64,000 nucleotides of DNA from Trinickia dinghuensis (lineage in GTDB: Bacteria > Pseudomonadota > Gammaproteobacteria > Burkholderiales > Burkholderiaceae), in NCBI RefSeq assembly GCF_003367175.1, contig NZ_QRGA01000003.1, positions 372,681 to 436,680 of the forward strand. The letters run 5' to 3'. A model generated the notes under the pieces. It saw nothing but the letters and a program-made list of their open reading frames with translations, was not told where the DNA came from and did not search any database. The translations under genes and the position numbers were made by a program. The number at the start of each line of letters is the position of its first letter. The stretch's first letter is position 1. Shown here one piece after another: positions 18,959-27,718 of this stretch.

Positions 18959-20587
18959 ATGTCGCTTGCCGTGGTGCGTTCGCGCGCGCCGGCCGCCGGC
19001 CGCGCGCCTGAAGTAACCGTCGAAGTTCATCTTGCCAACGGGCTCCCGTCGTTTTCGATTGTGGGTTTGCCCGATCTCGAAGTCCGAGAGAGCCGCGAGC
19101 GCGTGCGCGCCGCGCTGCAGAACTGCGGCTTCGATTTCCCAGTCCGCCGTATCACTGTCAATTTGGCGCCTGCCGATCTGCCGAAAGAATCGGGGCGCTT
19201 CGATCTGCCGATCGCGCTCGGCATCCTGGCGGCGAGCGCGCAGATCCCGGCCGCCTCGCTCGCCGAGCGCGAGTTTGCGGGCGAACTCTCACTGACGGGT
19301 GCGCTGCGGCCCATGCGCGGGGCGTTCGCGATGGCGTGCGGGACGGCGCGCAGTCATCGCGGCTTGCCGTCGTTGATGGCGGCGCCCCCGGTACGCGCAA
19401 ACATGGGCAACGAGGCGGGCGGCGGTGCGTCGCCGCACGATTCGAGCGACCCGCCCGGCGACATCCCCGAGTTGTATTTGCCGGCCGCAAGCGCGGGAGA
19501 AGCCGCGCTCGTGCCCGGCGTGGCCGTGTTCGGTGCAGCAGACTTGCCTTCGCTCTGCGCGCACCTTAGCGGGGAACGAGACGCGCGGCTCGTCCCGATC
19601 GCGCCGCCTCCGATCGAGCGGGTGGCACCAGGCGCCGCGCCGCCCGACATGGCGGACGTCATCGGGCAACATGGCGCGCGACGCGCGCTCGAAGTGGCCG
19701 CCGCGGGCGGACATCACGTGCTGATGGTCGGCCCGCCCGGGGCGGGAAAATCGATGCTGGCCGCGCGGTTGCCGAGCTTGTTGCCGCCGATGACGGACGA
19801 CGAAGCGCTCAGTTCGGCCGCGCTGCTTTCGGCCAGTGCGTATGGTTTTTCGCCGGCGCACTGGCGGCAAAGGCCGTTTCGCTCGCCTCATCACTCGTCG
19901 AGCGCGGCCGCGCTCGTGGGTGGACGCAATCCGCCGCAGCCCGGAGAGATCACGCTGGCGCACCTCGGGGTCCTATTTCTCGACGAGTTGCCCGAATTCG
20001 ATCGCCATGTGCTGGAGATGTTGCGCGAGCCTCTGGAGGTCGACCGCATCACGATCTCCCGTGCGGCGCTGCAGGCCGATTTCCCGGCCGCTTGCCAACT
20101 CGTTGCGGCGATGAACCCGTGTCCGTGCGGCTGGCGCGGCGATCCGGGTGGGCGGTGCCGATGTACGTCCGACATGGCGGCACGCTATCTCCGCAAACTC
20201 TCGGGCCCGCTAGTCGATCGCATCGACATTCAGATCGAGTTGCCGGCGCTGACGCCGGCCGAGTTGAGCGCTCGCGCCGCGGAAAGCGGCGAGCCGAGCG
20301 CCGTGGTCGCGGGACGCGTCGCCCTGGCCCGGGAGCGGCAGATCCGTCGACAGGGCAAGTGCAATCGCGAACTGACGGGGCGCGAGACCGACGAGGTTTG
20401 CCGCCTGGATTGCGCGGGCGAATCGCTGCTGCGCGAGGCGAGCGAACGCTTCAGATGGTCGGCGCGGGCTTATTACAGAGTGCTGAAGGTGGCACGATCG
20501 ATCGCCGATCTGGCCGGCGATGTCACACCGAATGCTGGGCACATCGCGGAAGCGATTCAATACCGGCGAGTCCTTCCGACCGGGTGA
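18959..20587 (+). CDS. comM: ComM/YifB family AAA+ helicase-like ATPase
   Basis: A 542-residue Mg-chelatase-like AAA+ ATPase. It has the N-terminal family domain (FSIVGLPDLEVRESRERVRAAL), a Walker A loop GPPGAGKSM near residue 261, Walker B LGVLFLDELPEF, and the zinc-like segment NPCPCGWRGDPGGRCRC. In Vibrio and Acinetobacter ComM drives branch migration during natural transformation, so it is relevant that comF also lies here. comM is a known attachment site for AbaR/Tn6022-type transposons in Acinetobacter; here the gene is intact, and accessory DNA begins just past its stop. Confidence 0.93.
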   Translation: MSLAVVRSRAPAAGRAPEVTVEVHLANGLPSFSIVGLPDLEVRESRERVRAALQNCGFDFPVRRITVNLAPADLPKESGRFDLPIALGILAASAQIPAASLAEREFAGELSLTGALRPMRGAFAMACGTARSHRGLPSLMAAPPVRANMGNEAGGGASPHDSSDPPGDIPELYLPAASAGEAALVPGVAVFGAADLPSLCAHLSGERDARLVPIAPPPIERVAPGAAPPDMADVIGQHGARRALEVAAAGGHHVLMVGPPGAGKSMLAARLPSLLPPMTDDEALSSAALLSASAYGFSPAHWRQRPFRSPHHSSSAAALVGGRNPPQPGEITLAHLGVLFLDELPEFDRHVLEMLREPLEVDRITISRAALQADFPAACQLVAAMNPCPCGWRGDPGGRCRCTSDMAARYLRKLSGPLVDRIDIQIELPALTPAELSARAAESGEPSAVVAGRVALARERQIRRQGKCNRELTGRETDEVCRLDCAGESLLREASERFRWSARAYYRVLKVARSIADLAGDVTPNAGHIAEAIQYRRVLPTG

Positions 20588-20625
20588 TCGGCTAGCTGCA
20601 TCGGTCGGCTAATTGCCGAACCGCG

Positions 20626-21308
20626 TTAGGCGTCGGGAGTGCGCCAGTCGACGCCACCGGGGGCAATCCCGATTTCATAGCGGTCTAGAAATCCCGGAAG
20701 CGCCCTGTGGCGAGCCGGAGGGATCGAGTCTCCACGGGGGACGAGCACTGCTCGATCGCTGAAGACCGCAACCGAGGGGGCGTTTGCGTAGCGCGACACG
20801 AAGTAAATCCCGTCTAGCCCGTGGACGTTATTGTGTATCGCGAGGCTCCAGAGATTCGGCACCGTGTAGTCGGGCACCGACAGCACACCGGCATTGAAGC
20901 CAAAGCGCCACAATGGCGCGGTCAAATCCGCAAGGCGCAGAGGCCTCGCCTCGTCAAGACCGAGCGTCGCAACAGACCGCTCCGTGATGTCCGATTCGTC
21001 GATCATGTGCGGGGCGGACGCGTCAATACCATGATATCGGCCTCGCATAATCGACTCTGCCAAGCACACTTCCAATGACGGCGACGCGTACAACACCCCA
21101 TATTCGTCGTTGGGCGCTCGAACCGATACGTCGTGCCTGTGACCGCGCGTCGGTTGTAATGAATCGGGTCGTAGGTTCGCCGGTGGATCCGATGCAGGTT
21201 TGTCACCGACAGATTCAACTCATGGGTCGGTATCCGCGCGCTGTCAAAGCCCTCCGGCGGAAGCGGACAATCGAAGCTCGCAGGCGCGCTGCTCTCCTCG
21301 ATCGTCAA
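20626..21308 (-). pseudogene. RES-domain toxin-like gene, interrupted by a frameshift
   Basis: RES-domain toxins of the Xre-RES class act as ADP-ribosyltransferases or NAD+ phosphorylases that deplete NAD+. The N-terminal part (TTG start at 21308) contains LHRIHRRTYDPIHYN and TTYRFE; the rest lies in another frame as APNDEYGVLYASPSLEVCLAES and runs to 20626. Joined near 21117 by a -1 shift, the two parts read as one continuous RES domain (YRFE-APNDEYGVLYAS). So one base has probably been lost, although a sequencing error or programmed slippage cannot be excluded. The TTG overlaps the TGA of the upstream partner (TTGA), which indicates translational coupling. AGGGGG lies about six bases before the TTG. 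Confidence 0.7.
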
Positions 21309-22378
21309 ATCGCCCCCTGGTCGCCAACGAGATCCCGGACCGCGAGGTCGACAACGTGGTTCACGTCCTCCTTAACGTCGAGAACGATCTCTCGAGGAGA
21401 TCTTCCGCGAAGGGCGTCGCGCTTGGACACCATGAACGAATGAATAACCCAGCAGTTCGATTTTGCGTCGACGAAGGGCCGCAGCGCAGCCTTCAGACGA
21501 TCGGGCTCTGCGTCGAACTGCCACTTAGGGTACCGAAAACCACGTGTTTTCCCAGGCGGAAGCAGCGCATAGAGCGCCCCCTTCTGACGCTCCTCATTAA
21601 TCGAGCGCTCATTGCGGCCCGCGTAGTCGCGTGCCTCCAGCAATCCGAGGTTGTCCGGACTGTCATACATTTCCAGGGCAAACCGACGCCCACGCGCTCG
21701 AGCAGCCGCCAGCGGGTCGCCCGTTTCGCTTGGTGCTTTCTCCGTGCTCGCTACCTTGGAAAAAAATTGCTCCGGCTTCTTTACAGCCGCTGCCAACGTG
21801 CCAGCGGCGCTAACTTGGGCCTCTGCAGAGACTTTTGCGAACGCACACGCAAGGACATCCACAGCACGCGCCGCCGGCCTGCTATGGATCTGCTTTAGGA
21901 CCTCTTTGGCCAAACTCTGATACTCAGCCCGCGCAGCCACGGTCTTAAGGGGCCGACCGATAAGCCGAGCCTCCTTTAAACCGCCCCGCGCTTGCGCGCG
22001 CTTGCCGTTACAGATTTCCAAAAGCTTATCGGCACGGACGGCTGAGTTTCGCTGGTCCTGCATCGTCTTGGAGTCGTTCGGAAAAAACCTGCACGCCAAA
22101 GGTCGGCCGTCCACGAGAAAAGTAACGACTACGCCCGATTGATGCGCCCCTTTTTTGCTTACGTAAGTTGCATCGGTGACCCCATTCTCATTGGTTGCGA
22201 GATGGGGCGAATGTTCGTCGCAGCTGGCGGCGCGGTTTGTGAGCTTGGTCATGTCACCATCGTAGTTCATGACTTTCATGACGTCAATTTCCGAAGCGAC
22301 ACTGCTCCAATGCCGGAAGCGCGCTTCGGCCGGGGGTGTCTCCTCACTAGATCCGGCGAGCATCGAAGTGTCGAGCAT
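21305..22378 (-). CDS. Large antitoxin-like partner of the RES gene
   Basis: A 357-residue protein. The last 120 residues resemble Xre/MbcA/ParS-type antitoxins: a DNA-binding-like segment AGRNERSINEERQKGALYALLPPG followed by FRYPKWQF, then a toxin-binding-like region WVIHSFMVSKRDALRGRSPREIVLD. Typical partners of RES toxins are about 150 residues, so the 200-residue N-terminal extension is unusual and I do not recognise it. The ATG at 22378 has AAGGGTGG upstream. Start-stop overlap with the RES gene supports a toxin-antitoxin pair. Base composition is visibly lower in GC than flanking genes, suggesting transfer. Confidence 0.6.
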   Translation of the reverse strand: MLDTSMLAGSSEETPPAEARFRHWSSVASEIDVMKVMNYDGDMTKLTNRAASCDEHSPHLATNENGVTDATYVSKKGAHQSGVVVTFLVDGRPLACRFFPNDSKTMQDQRNSAVRADKLLEICNGKRAQARGGLKEARLIGRPLKTVAARAEYQSLAKEVLKQIHSRPAARAVDVLACAFAKVSAEAQVSAAGTLAAAVKKPEQFFSKVASTEKAPSETGDPLAAARARGRRFALEMYDSPDNLGLLEARDYAGRNERSINEERQKGALYALLPPGKTRGFRYPKWQFDAEPDRLKAALRPFVDAKSNCWVIHSFMVSKRDALRGRSPREIVLDVKEDVNHVVDLAVRDLVGDQGAI

Positions 22379-22499
22379 ATGTCACCACCCTTCGTTGTCC
22401 GAAGTAGCCGACAAAGGTCGCCGCCCCGTTCGGATCGAGCCCGTCAGGTAAACACGGGCCACATCACAAAATCGCCCCCGCCTACCCGCCATTTTTCAG

Positions 22500-22535
22500 A
22501 TCGTAAGAACGAAAAAATCGCTGTCAAGACTTGAC
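22500..22535 (-). promoter_or_regulatory. Promoter with overlapping palindrome for the RES/antitoxin operon
   Basis: On the minus strand there is TTGACA (22522-22527), a 16-base spacer and TACGAT (22500-22505), giving a transcript start near 22493 and a leader of about 115 bases. A near-perfect palindrome GTCAAG-A-CTTGAC (22523-22535) overlaps the -35 box, as expected for autoregulation by an antitoxin. Confidence 0.5.
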
Positions 22536-22712
22536 TTATGCACACATTGCCAGTTTGTTACATCTGACGCCCGTTTAAAGGCAGCGCGTGAGCATCCGGC
22601 CACATTCCCTTGATTTTTATGATCTTTTTCAGAGTGCCGCGTTCATGTGCAATGCGTCAACAAGGCCAGCCTGTGGGCTTCTCGGACCGACGGAGACGAT
22701 TTCCCCACAGAC

Positions 22713-22735
22713 TTATCCACACCCTCTGTGGATAG
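22713..22735. repeat. Inverted pair of DnaA-box-like sequences
   Basis: TTATCCACA (22713-22721), a perfect DnaA-box nonamer, faces TGTGGATAG (22727-22735), giving an 8-bp perfect stem with a 5-base loop. No dnaA, dnaN or AT-rich unwinding element is near, so this is not an origin. It could titrate DnaA or be a chance hairpin at the island edge. Confidence 0.5.
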
Positions 22736-22829
22736 CCGAAAAACCCATGAGAAATCCGGGGATTAGCGTCATTTCTTGCGATGGAACCTTCACTCGCATG
22801 TGCCCCTATCATTCGTCGAAATGCGCCAA

Positions 22830-23426
22830 CTACTCGAGCTTCAGCGAGCCGAAAAATTGATCGGACTGCTCCTGCGGCGGCATATGCGCCGCGATGACGG
22901 CCGCCTGATAGACATGCCGCCCGCGGGCGGCGATCCAAGCGTGAATCGTCCGCTGCTCGTGCACCTCGCCTGCCGCCCCCGTCGCGACGACATCCACACC
23001 GGGCGCGGCCGCTCCTGCCGCCACCGGCACTTGCACCGCATGCTCGGCCGGAGCCGCGCTGACATTGCGGGCAAGCGCGCCGCGCAAAGCGCCAGCCACG
23101 GCTTGCCGCAGCTGGTCGTCGTCGCGCGGCAGATCGATGACCGCGATCGAAAAGACAGCGCCTTGCGTATGCGCCGCCCGCACGTGCATCGGCAGCGCGT
23201 TGCCGGCGATGTCGACCTGCCGCTCGTCGGCGAATGGCTTGGCCGGCAAATCGATGGCATAGCCTTCGGCCGCATCCGTCACCGTTCTCCAGTTGTAGGC
23301 CGGCGAGCACGCGGCGGCCAGCGTCACGCCGACCAGCACTGGCAGTCCGACCGAAGAAAGCCCGCGCAGGCGCGAAAGACACGACGAAAAATAAGACAAA
23401 AGGCGAGACAAGCGAGACAGGCGCAT
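22830..23426 (-). CDS. Predicted lipoprotein of unknown function
   Basis: A protein of about 198 residues with a signal sequence ending in a lipobox (VTLAAAC), after which the mature protein begins CSPAYNWRTVTD. The mature part has alternating polar and hydrophobic segments (EGYAIDLPAKPFADERQVDIAG, GAVFSIAVIDLP, GRHVYQAAVIA) but no domain I recognise. The start is uncertain: an in-frame ATG at 23492 would give a longer N terminus; 23426 was preferred because it leaves a compact signal peptide. It is divergent from the thioredoxin-like gene. Confidence 0.6.
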   Translation of the reverse strand: MRLSRLSRLLSYFSSCLSRLRGLSSVGLPVLVGVTLAAACSPAYNWRTVTDAAEGYAIDLPAKPFADERQVDIAGNALPMHVRAAHTQGAVFSIAVIDLPRDDDQLRQAVAGALRGALARNVSAAPAEHAVQVPVAAGAAAPGVDVVATGAAGEVHEQRTIHAWIAARGRHVYQAAVIAAHMPPQEQSDQFFGSLKLE

Positions 23427-23645
23427 AGACGGCGGAGGGATCGAAACGAGACACATCGGCGAAAACACCATTATCCGCCATCGCGCGGTCAAGCCTGCGA
23501 GCCTTCAGCCGGCCGGTGACGGCAGCCGTCGGCCGTTTTCGCCGAATACGGGTAAAATGGCGACGCCGAATCGCGCCGACCGGGCCGCCTGCCATCGAGC
23601 CACCCGCATTTTGTCCGCCGCGATCGTCCGCACGAGGTCGTCACC

Positions 23646-24176
23646 ATGAGCCAAACCCCAGTTTCCCCCGCCCGCCGCAACGGAGCGCTGCGCTACGTCG
23701 CGTTCGCCTGCGCCGCCGCGGCGATTGCGATCGCCGGCTATTTCACGTTCGGCCGCAGCCAGCACGTGCCCGCAGCAACGTTCACGCTGCTGTCAGGGCA
23801 GAAGGTGTCGACGTCCGACTTGAAGGGCAAGGTCTACCTCGTCAACTTCTGGGCGACCGACTGCGAAACCTGCATCAAGGAAATGCCGCAGATGGTCGAC
23901 ACGTACAACCGCTTCAAGGGCCGTGGCCTGGAGTTCGTCGCCGTCGCGATGCAATACGATGCGCCGATGTACGTCGTCAACTACACGCAAACGCGCAAGC
24001 TGCCGTTCAAAGTGGCCATGGACGACGGCACCGCGGCCAAGCAGTTCGGCAACGTGCAAATGACGCCGACGACGTTCGTCGTCGACAAAAACGGCACGAT
24101 TCTGAAGCGCTACGTCGGCGAGCCGCAGTTCGCCGAACTCGACCAGTTGCTGAAGAAGGCGCTCGGCTCGGCCTGA
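23646..24176 (+). CDS. TlpA-like membrane-anchored thioredoxin protein
   Basis: A 176-residue protein with one N-terminal membrane helix (about residues 16-35) and a periplasmic thioredoxin/AhpC-TSA-like domain. The redox motif is CETC at residues 73-76 in FWATDCETCIKEMP, and the cis-proline is in TPTTFVVDKNG. TlpA/ResA-like proteins reduce disulfides during cytochrome maturation or copper delivery to oxidases; the specific partner is not visible here. The ATG at 23646 has a weak ribosome site. Confidence 0.85.
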   Translation: MSQTPVSPARRNGALRYVAFACAAAAIAIAGYFTFGRSQHVPAATFTLLSGQKVSTSDLKGKVYLVNFWATDCETCIKEMPQMVDTYNRFKGRGLEFVAVAMQYDAPMYVVNYTQTRKLPFKVAMDDGTAAKQFGNVQMTPTTFVVDKNGTILKRYVGEPQFAELDQLLKKALGSA

Positions 24177-24247
24177 GCCTGAACCGGCGTCCTAGCCCAT
24201 CGGCGCTCGACGTCACACGATCCGCGCCGCGCGCCGAACTTAAAGTC

Positions 24248-25624
24248 TTAGCCTCCTTCCTTCCCGGCCTCGCCTCGTTCGGCGAGGCCGTATCGTTTGA
24301 TCTTCTCGTAGAGCGTCGCCTTGCCGATCTGCAGTTCGTCCGCCGCGGCCGAAACCGCGCCGCCGTGCTGCTCGAGCACTTCGGCGATGACCGCCCGCTC
24401 GAACTGTTCGACGCGCTCTTTCAGCGCGCATGCCGGCCCGCCGCCGGCCACGCCTGCGCTCGATGCGGTGTCGATCCCAAGCACGAGCCGGTCGGCCGCG
24501 TTGCGCAGTTCGCGCACGTTGCCGGGCCAATCGCGCGCCATGAGATCCGCGCGCTGGCGCGCGGTCAGCATTGGCGCAGGCCGGCCGTAGCGCACGGCGG
24601 CCTCGAGCACGAAGTGTTCGATCAGCGGCACGATGTCCTCGCGGCGCTCCGCGAGCGGCGGCACGTCGATCGTCACGACGTTGAGCCGATAGAGCAGATC
24701 GCGCCGGAACGTGCCTGCCGCGACGAGCGCCTGCATATCGCCCTTGGCCGCCGCCACGACACGCAAATCCACGCGCACGGGCTGGTTCGAACCCAACCGC
24801 TCGAGCGTGCCTTCCTGTAACACGCGCAGCAGCTTCACTTGCAACGGCGGCGGCATGCTCTCGATCTCGTCGAGAAACACCGTCCCGCCCGACGCATATT
24901 CCAGTTTGCCGATGCGGCGTTTCGCCGCGCCGGTGAAAGCGCCGGGTTCGTAGCCGAACATTTCCGACTCGAACATCGATTCGGGCAGTGCACCGCAATT
25001 GACGGCCACGAACGGCTTCTCCTCGCGCGGCGACAACTCGTGCAGGCTGCGGGCGACGAGTTCCTTACCTGCTCCCGTATCGCCGATGACGAGCACCGGC
25101 GCGTCGGTCGGCGCGATATTGACGATGAGCCGGCGCACCTCGCCGATCGCCGCGCTGCGGCCGATGATGCGCGGCACTAGGGCATCGCGCGCGGCCAGCT
25201 CGCGGCGCAGCGCGACGTTTTCCAGAACGAGGCGGCGGCGCTCGAGCGCACGCCGCACGGTGTCGACCAGCCGCTCGGAGGCGAACGGCTTTTCGACGAA
25301 GTCGTAGGCGCCGTCGCGCATCGCCTGCACGGCCATGGAGATGTCGCCGTGCCCTGTCACGAGGATGACCGGAACGTCCGGAGCCGTGTCGTGGCATTGC
25401 GCGAGGAGATCGAGCCCGCTCGCGCCGGGTAGCCGGACATCGCTGACGATGACGCCCGCGAACCGCTCGTCGAGGGTACCGAGCGCGTCCATCGCCGCCT
25501 CCACGGATCCGTAGCCGCTGACCGCAAGCCCGGCTAATTGCAGGCTTTGCACGCTCGCTCGCCGCACGAGTTCGTCGTCCTCGATGAAGATCACTTGTGG
25601 GTTGTCGGTCGTCGTCGCGTTCAT
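24248..25624 (-). CDS. dctD: C4-dicarboxylate sigma-54-dependent response regulator DctD
   Basis: A 458-residue NtrC-class regulator: receiver domain (residues 1-125, with the phosphoacceptor Asp in VIVSDVRLPG and Lys in VEKPF), AAA+ domain (about 145-380, Walker A GDTGAGKE, sigma-54 contact loop GAFTGA) and a Fis-type helix-turn-helix (AVSAAADELQIGKATLYEKIKRYGL). With DctB it activates dctA in response to dicarboxylates. The dctA sigma-54 promoter 3.5 kb away fits this. It is downstream of dctB on the same strand. Confidence 0.93.
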   Translation of the reverse strand: MNATTTDNPQVIFIEDDELVRRASVQSLQLAGLAVSGYGSVEAAMDALGTLDERFAGVIVSDVRLPGASGLDLLAQCHDTAPDVPVILVTGHGDISMAVQAMRDGAYDFVEKPFASERLVDTVRRALERRRLVLENVALRRELAARDALVPRIIGRSAAIGEVRRLIVNIAPTDAPVLVIGDTGAGKELVARSLHELSPREEKPFVAVNCGALPESMFESEMFGYEPGAFTGAAKRRIGKLEYASGGTVFLDEIESMPPPLQVKLLRVLQEGTLERLGSNQPVRVDLRVVAAAKGDMQALVAAGTFRRDLLYRLNVVTIDVPPLAERREDIVPLIEHFVLEAAVRYGRPAPMLTARQRADLMARDWPGNVRELRNAADRLVLGIDTASSAGVAGGGPACALKERVEQFERAVIAEVLEQHGGAVSAAADELQIGKATLYEKIKRYGLAERGEAGKEGG

Positions 25625-25672
25625 ACCGGTTTCGAAATTCAGGAGACCTAAAAAGTTTGCACCGAACCAGCA

Positions 25673-27646
25673 CTAGGTTGGCGAAGCGGTGTCGCGCTGC
25701 GCCACGGCCGCGTGCGCGGGCAAGGCTGCCCGGCGCAGCGTCAAGACGAACGCGGCGCCGCCGCCCGACTCGTTGCGTGCAGCAAGCGATCCGCCGCAAT
25801 CGCGCGCGATCGAGGACGCGATGGCCAAGCCGAGTCCGAGCCCCTTGCCCACTTCCTTCGTCGTGAAGAACGGCTCGAACAGCCGCGGCAGCACGTCGTC
25901 GGGAATACCGGGGCCATTGTCGCGCACGGCGATCGCCAGCGCGTCGCGACCCGCGTCGATATCGATCGACAGGCGCGGGGCCGCTGCGGATTCCATCGAC
26001 TCCATCGCATCGAGCGCGTTGCCGATCAAATTGATGAGGGCCTGCTCGAGACGCAGGCCGTCGCAATAGGCAATCAAAGCCGAGGACTCGTCATTTAGAT
26101 CCAGCAGTTGGTAAGCGTTCGCATCGCCTGCCGTTTCCGGCGGCGGCGCATCCGGCAATTGCGGCACTTGCGGCACTTGCGGCAATTCCCCGGCGAGCTC
26201 ACGTATGCGCACCTGAAGGGGGACGCGCTGCAGCCGCTCCCGCAGCAGTTGCAATGCGTTGCGCAGCGCCCGGGCGAGCGGCGAACACGCATTGCTCGGC
26301 TGCGCCCGGCCGACGAACAGCTTCAATTGATTCGTGATCTTCCCCATGCGATCGGTCAGCGCGGCGATCGCCTCCAAGTTTTCGCGCGCGTCGGGCAGCG
26401 CACCGCGCTCGATCAGGATGCGCGTGTTGTCGGAAAACGTGCGCAGCGCCGCGAGCGGTTGATTGAGTTCGTGCGTGATGCCGGCGGCCATTTGCCCGAG
26501 CGCGGCGAGCTTGCTCGTTTGCAGCAACTCGGCGTGCGCCGCGCGTAACTCGTTTTCGGCGCGCGTGCGCTCGGCCACCTCGGTCTGCAATTGCGCGTTG
26601 GCGGCGGACAGATCGGCCGTGCGGGCCTCGACACGCCGGTTCAATTCCGCGTAGGCCGCTTGCAGCATCGCGCGCCCGGTCTCCATATCGCGTGCCCGCG
26701 CGCGGCGCATGCGCCAGTAGAACGCGAGCAAGCACAGCGAGATGAAGCCGAACCCCACGGCGGCGGTCGCATTGCGCGCATCGTCGATAACCGAGTTCAC
26801 CGGAGCCAGCGTCATCAACTGCCAATCGGGCACACTGATCGGACGCTGTGCCAGCAAGTAATACGGTGAAGGGCCGCGAGCGCCGATGCGCACGATTCGC
26901 GCACCGGGGGTATCGAGCGCACGCACCGGCCTGATCGGCAGCCGCGCGATCGGCGCCCCGTCATACTGGCGCGTCTGTTCTATTGAAGCCGCCACGCTGC
27001 TGGGCAGGTCCCGCACCGCGTGGTATTTCCAAGCGCGCACCGACGACAGAAAAATCACGCCGTGCTTGTCGACGACGAGCACCGGCTCATTGGCGTCCGT
27101 ACCCGGAAACCATTCGAGATTGAGCTTGAGAACGGCCGCACCGACGATGCGCCCGTTGCGGCGAACGGGCTGCGAGATGTAGTAGCCGGGCACGTGCGAG
27201 ACGGTGCCGATGCCGAAGAAGCGGCCCACGCGCGCGCCGATCGCATCGACGAAATACGGACGGAATCGGTACTGCGATCCGACGAAGCTGTCCGAGCGGT
27301 CCCAATTGCTGGCCGCGAGGCACAGGCCGTCCGCACGGATGATGTAGGTGACGTCTGCATGCGCGTGCGCGTTCGCGTCTTCGAGATAGCGATTGGCTCG
27401 CGCGATCGCGTCGGGCGAACCCGTATCGAGCGCCTCGCCGACGAGGGGATGGCTCGCCACCAGATAGGAAAGCGATTCGTAGCGCTCGAGCGTGTCGCCG
27501 AGCGCGCTGGCCGTGCGGTCGGCCCGCACGGCGGCCTGCTGCTGCAACACGTCGATCCCGCGCAGCCACGTGATGCGCCAGGTTGCGGCGCACACTGCGA
27601 GCAGCGCCGCGGAAAGCACGAGAACGACGGTCAGACGGCGCGTCAC
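25673..27646 (-). CDS. dctB: C4-dicarboxylate sensor histidine kinase DctB
   Basis: A 657-residue inner-membrane kinase. One helix lies at residues 5-25 and a second near 290-310, enclosing a periplasmic double-PAS sensor (segments YIIRADGLCLAASNWDR and GYYISQPVRRNGRIVGAAVLKLNLEW). A coiled-coil linker leads to the H-box GITHELNQPLAALRTFSDN (about residue 400) and the ATPase domain with N-box NLIGNALDAM, G1 DNGPGIP and G2 GLGLGLAI. A proline-rich repeat (LPQVPQVPQLPDAPPP) interrupts the kinase core. It lies 48 bases upstream of dctD. Confidence 0.92.
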   Translation of the reverse strand: MTRRLTVVLVLSAALLAVCAATWRITWLRGIDVLQQQAAVRADRTASALGDTLERYESLSYLVASHPLVGEALDTGSPDAIARANRYLEDANAHAHADVTYIIRADGLCLAASNWDRSDSFVGSQYRFRPYFVDAIGARVGRFFGIGTVSHVPGYYISQPVRRNGRIVGAAVLKLNLEWFPGTDANEPVLVVDKHGVIFLSSVRAWKYHAVRDLPSSVAASIEQTRQYDGAPIARLPIRPVRALDTPGARIVRIGARGPSPYYLLAQRPISVPDWQLMTLAPVNSVIDDARNATAAVGFGFISLCLLAFYWRMRRARARDMETGRAMLQAAYAELNRRVEARTADLSAANAQLQTEVAERTRAENELRAAHAELLQTSKLAALGQMAAGITHELNQPLAALRTFSDNTRILIERGALPDARENLEAIAALTDRMGKITNQLKLFVGRAQPSNACSPLARALRNALQLLRERLQRVPLQVRIRELAGELPQVPQVPQLPDAPPPETAGDANAYQLLDLNDESSALIAYCDGLRLEQALINLIGNALDAMESMESAAAPRLSIDIDAGRDALAIAVRDNGPGIPDDVLPRLFEPFFTTKEVGKGLGLGLAIASSIARDCGGSLAARNESGGGAAFVLTLRRAALPAHAAVAQRDTASPT

Positions 27647-27718
27647 GATGGCGGATTCCGGACAAAAACCTGGCCTATTGTGGCATAGCCATCCGGCCGG
27701 ACACCCGCCCCAAGCGCA

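Larger units (their letters stand above)
22379..22829. other. AT-richer intergenic region with toxin-antitoxin promoter and DnaA-box-like hairpin
   Basis: In these 451 bases I support no gene. A short open frame at 22588-22860 on the plus strand lacks codon bias and a ribosome site. The region holds the leftward promoter and operator-like palindrome of the antitoxin-like gene (22500-22535) and a perfect inverted repeat made of two DnaA-box-like nonamers (22713-22735). Confidence 0.5.

Noticed and set aside
22700-22740. Possible replication origin from DnaA boxes
   Set aside because: Only two boxes are present, there is no dnaA, dnaN, gidA or parAB gene nearby, and no AT-rich unwinding region.
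22588-22860. A 90-residue open frame on the plus strand in the island
   Set aside because: No ribosome site, no codon bias, unrecognisable product, and it overlaps the lipoprotein gene on the other strand.
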